From NCBI GenBank assembly GCA_004124295.1, contig SCKI01000008.1, positions 33,211 to 97,210 on the forward strand: 64,000 nucleotides of DNA, given 5' to 3'. The translations under genes and the position numbers were made by a program. This document shows, piece after piece, positions 61,431 to 64,000 of the stretch (position 1 is its first letter; each line of letters starts with the position of its first letter). The notes under the pieces are model-generated. The model saw only the letters and a list, made by a program, of their open reading frames with translations. It ran no database searches and was not told the origin of the DNA. The DNA comes from Fidelibacterota bacterium. Its GTDB lineage: Bacteria > Fidelibacterota > Marinisomatia > SCGC-AAA003-L08 > TS1B11.

Positions 61431-64000
61431 TCGGGCTTATAGCCGCGAGTCATCATCTTCTTTATGGAGGCCCGTTCCTCTACCAACCGTTCCTTGTCGG
61501 CGCCCTTGCCTTGCAGCAAATCGAGGACCTGCAAAGCCTGCTGGTAGAGTCCCTGCACTTTGTAGATGGTGGCCAGCGTAAAAGTGGCCAGGCGGGGATC
61601 GATAGCCAGTCCATCCTGGCGGACCTGCCGCTTCCGGGTGGGCGTGATTTTGGCGGTCATCCCCAATCCGGCCGACTCGCCGGTGCTGCCATCAGGAGCT
61701 TGATCCTCCATCGGCGGCTCGGCAGGGAGGGCAATGTCCGGCAGTACCTGCTCAGCGGCTACCTCTGCCGCCGGTTCTTCCTCGACGGCATCACCTGCCT
61801 CAGGCTGCGGCGCTTCCGGTTCCTCGACGGCGGCCGTTTCTTCCTCAGGAGCAGCTTCTAGTTCTTCCGCCTCGACGGTTGCCGGTTCAGGCGGTTCGGC
61901 AAGCGGCTGCTCAACCTCGCCCGTCTCGGGTTCTTCCTCGACGGCATCACCTGCCTGAGGCTCCATCACTTCTGGTGCCTCGACGGCGGCCGTATCCTCA
62001 TCGGGAGCAGCCTCAAGTTCTTCCGCCTCGACGGTTGCCGGTTCAGGCGGTTCGGCAAGCGGCTGCTCAACCTCGCCCGTCTCGGGCTCTGCCTCGGCGG
62101 CATCACCTGCCTGAGGCTCCATCACTTCCGGTTCCTCGACGGCGGCCGTATCCTCATCGGGAGCAGCCTCAAGTTCTTCCGCCTCGACGGTTGCCGGTTC
62201 AGGTGGTTCGGCAAGCGGCTGCTCAACCTCGCCCGTCTCCGGCTCTGCCTCGGCGGCAGTCTCAGACTCGGCCTCCGCAGCCGCAATCTCAGGCTCCATC
62301 ACTTCCGGTTCCTCGACGGCGGCCGGATCCTCATCGGGAGCAGCCTCAATTTCTGCCCCTTCGCCGGGCCAGCTGAATTTCTCGGCCGGTTCGTCCCTCG
62401 CGGTGATCAGGGGCGCCCCTTCTTCGGCGGATGCCCCTTTACCGGCAGGCGCCTCTTGGGCCGCTGGGTCAGGCGTCGCGTAGAATTCGGCTTCAACGTC
62501 CTCCCCAGGCCAGCGGAAGCCGTCCCGCTCCGCTGCAGGCTCGTCAGCCGCTTCCTCCTCCGAAACGGCCGGTTCGGCAGCCTCCTTCGGCCCAGTCTCC
62601 GATTCCGCAGCTGCCGATGGCGTTTCTGCCTGCGGGGCGACCGTTGTATCCTCGGTAGGCATGGAGAGGCGGCGCTCGGTGGGTCTGAAGGCCACGGTTT
62701 CCTCCGGTGCCGGAGCCCGGTCCGCATCTTCCGTGCCGGTCTGCGCTTCAGCGGAGGGTTCCTGCGGCGTAGGCTGGTCTGTTACATCTTCCGCTGCCAG
62801 GGGAGCCCCAGCCTCGGGCTGCTCCTGAACAGGCTGGGTGGATTGAACTTCCGCCTCCGTGGCGGCCGAACCCGGGTCGCTGAGGCCGGGCGCCGGGTGC
62901 TCCAGCCGATCCTCAATGGGCTCAGGCGCGTCACCCGCCGGCGGACCGTCCAACGCCTCCAACTGTTCTTCGATAGACTGAGGCTGCTCTGTTTCCGGCA
63001 GCTTATCCGGCGTCTCCAGCCGATCCTCAATGGGCGTGAAATCGGGCGGCGCGTCTGCATCCAGGAGTCGGGCGTCCCCGCCATTCTCCCGGGTTTCCAG
63101 CCGCTGGGAAATGGGCACGGGGGGCCGCAGCTTATCCGGCGGCACCTCGCCCTGCTCAACCGACATCCGCTCCAGGCGCTCCTCGATAAGTCCAAAATCG
63201 GCCGGCATCTCAATGGCCCCGGCGGCGACCTCCCGGTCCACTTCCAGCGGGTCCCCGACAGACGCCGGCTCAGCGGGAAGCGCCCCCCCGGGATCCCCTT
63301 CAACAGGCTCGGCAGGCGCTGCCCTGGCGCCGCGATCCTCAGACGGGGTAGCCTGGGGCGATCCGGCGGAATCCTCCGCTGGAACTTCCTCGGCCGATAT
63401 CTTGCTCTGGGCCGATTCAAGCTGCTCAAGACGGGTCAGGATTGTGGCACTGTCGGCAGATGCAAGCGTGGCAGCGCCCCCCTCGTGCCCCTCTTCAAGC
63501 GTCTCCAGGCGAGCGGCCAAGGTGGTCATTTCGCCGGAGAGATCGGCATCGTCCTCCGTGGCCACCTTCATCTCCAGCGCCTCGAATCTGGCGGAGAGGA
63601 TCTGCAGTTCGGCGGCGATTTCCGGCTCGTCCTCCTCGGTCTGGGCCGTTTCCAGTGACGCCAGGCGAACGGCCAGGGCGGTGATATCGGCGGTCAGTTC
63701 GGCATCATCCTCTGCGGCCACCTTCGCTTCCAGCGACTCGAATCTGGCGGAGAGGGTCTGCAGTTCGGCGGCGATTTCCGGCTTGTCGTCCTCGGTCTGG
63801 GCCGTTTCCAGTGACGCCAGCCGGGCGGCCAGGGCGGTGATATCTCCGGAGAGATCGGCATCGTCCTCCGTGGCCACCTTCATCTCCAGCGCCTCGAATC
63901 TGGCGGAGAGGGTCTGCAGTTCGGCGGCGATTTCCGGCTTGTCGTCCTCGGTCTGGGCCGTTTCCAGTGACGCCAGCCGGGCGGCCAGGGCGGTCATTTC
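61427..64000 (-). CDS. Large acidic repeat protein with C-terminal TPR-like segment, 5' end beyond window
   Basis: At least 857 residues, highly rich in Glu, Ala, Pro and Asp. Order from the right edge: 52-residue coiled-coil-type repeats (TALAARLASLETAQ...ALEMKVATEDDADL), a middle with short IEDRLE/ISQRLE-type repeats, an acidic linker array with a 52-residue period (EPATVEAEELEAAP...EVMEPQAGD) and a C-terminal domain (FTLATIYKVQGLYQQALQVL) like TPR/SPOR-linked helices. The frame continues past base 64000 because the last visible codons (GAA ATG ACC) fall inside a repeat. The first ATG visible is an internal codon, not a start. Probably an extended cytoplasmic scaffold or cell-surface protein; function unknown. 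Confidence 0.8.
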   Translation of the reverse strand, partial: EMTALAARLASLETAQTEDDKPEIAAELQTLSARFEALEMKVATEDDADLSGDITALAARLASLETAQTEDDKPEIAAELQTLSARFESLEAKVAAEDDAELTADITALAVRLASLETAQTEEDEPEIAAELQILSARFEALEMKVATEDDADLSGEMTTLAARLETLEEGHEGGAATLASADSATILTRLEQLESAQSKISAEEVPAEDSAGSPQATPSEDRGARAAPAEPVEGDPGGALPAEPASVGDPLEVDREVAAGAIEMPADFGLIEERLERMSVEQGEVPPDKLRPPVPISQRLETRENGGDARLLDADAPPDFTPIEDRLETPDKLPETEQPQSIEEQLEALDGPPAGDAPEPIEDRLEHPAPGLSDPGSAATEAEVQSTQPVQEQPEAGAPLAAEDVTDQPTPQEPSAEAQTGTEDADRAPAPEETVAFRPTERRLSMPTEDTTVAPQAETPSAAAESETGPKEAAEPAVSEEEAADEPAAERDGFRWPGEDVEAEFYATPDPAAQEAPAGKGASAEEGAPLITARDEPAEKFSWPGEGAEIEAAPDEDPAAVEEPEVMEPEIAAAEAESETAAEAEPETGEVEQPLAEPPEPATVEAEELEAAPDEDTAAVEEPEVMEPQAGDAAEAEPETGEVEQPLAEPPEPATVEAEELEAAPDEDTAAVEAPEVMEPQAGDAVEEEPETGEVEQPLAEPPEPATVEAEELEAAPEEETAAVEEPEAPQPEAGDAVEEEPAAEVAAEQVLPDIALPAEPPMEDQAPDGSTGESAGLGMTAKITPTRKRQVRQDGLAIDPRLATFTLATIYKVQGLYQQALQVLDLLQGKGADKERLVEERASIKKMMTRGYKPE
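61780..62350 (-). repeat. Acidic linker repeat array, 156-bp period
   Basis: Near-identical DNA recurs at 61874, 62030 and 62186, exactly 156 bp (52 codons) apart, with partial units on both sides. Each encodes EPATVEAEELEAAP-type acidic sequence, so the copies are recent or homogenised. Confidence 0.85.
63480..63997 (-). repeat. Coiled-coil repeat array, 156-bp period
   Basis: Copies begin at 63961, 63805 and 63649, exactly 156 bp apart, plus a partial unit. Each encodes TALAARLASLETAQ...KVATEDDADL. The array runs past the window edge. Confidence 0.85.

Overview
The window is a gene-dense, GC-rich bacterial chromosome segment, probably from a metagenome-assembled genome. It carries about 50 genes and no rRNA, tRNA, CRISPR array, transposase or phage structural gene that I can see. 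A secreted protein ends in a type IX secretion sorting domain (NYPNPFN motif near 57280), and there are DUF2723, DUF1844, menaquinone (UbiA/UbiE) and many TolB/WD40-like secreted proteins. Together these point to the FCB superphylum (Marinimicrobia, KSB1 or Calditrichota-like). The phylum is an inference, not a reading.

Layout. 1-8.2 kb: a PQQ-type sugar dehydrogenase, a strange 7-nt-periodic intergenic repeat, pcm, a phytase-like esterase, a cupin, PspC, then a menaquinone pair (UbiE methyltransferase and a PAS-UbiA fusion), a lipoprotein propeller and an SDR oxidoreductase. 8.2-9.4 kb: an AT-richer toxin-antitoxin cassette (PIN-like toxin, DUF433 antitoxin) abutting the damaged 5' end of the SDR gene. 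9.5-13.5 kb: a cysteine-desulfurase-like aminotransferase, a small secreted protein and ligA. 13.6-15.3 kb: an AT-rich, translationally coupled three-gene operon headed by a TIGR04255-like protein; this is the best candidate here for an undescribed system. 15.5-23.1 kb: rlmD, an ABC-2 exporter, a K+ channel coupled to a separate cyclic-nucleotide-binding protein, and valS. 23.1-24.7 kb: a membrane-anchored dUTPase/dCTP-deaminase-fold protein next to an S24 (LexA/CI-like) repressor.

24.7-29.8 kb: a TetR-MMPL-LolA-like-outer membrane barrel operon with TetR-type operator repeats. 29.8-40 kb: a TolB-amidohydrolase fusion, carB, a PPDK_N-only protein and a glutamate dehydrogenase-family enzyme. 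40.2-50.1 kb: a minus-strand run of envelope and glycan genes (RmlD-like SDR, GT2, methyltransferase, DUF2723 protein, PAP2, GNAT) with DUF1844 and recG embedded. 50.2-55 kb: a barrel plus DUF3179 lipoprotein pair, a questin-oxidase-like protein, and a coupled GNAT/HAD/CsaA-like set. 55.3-64 kb: the type IX secreted LVIVD-repeat protein, a lipid kinase, a methyltransferase, an unknown protein, an M24 aminopeptidase and a very acidic protein with two repeat arrays that runs off the right edge.

Most genes sit in tight runs with 1-14 bp overlaps (ATGA, TGATG, TTGA), so translational coupling is common. The AT-rich segments at 8.2-9.4, 13.6-15.3 and 23.1-23.9 kb stand out from the GC-rich core and are the likeliest horizontally acquired cargo. 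Assignments rest on motifs read by eye; no database search was run.
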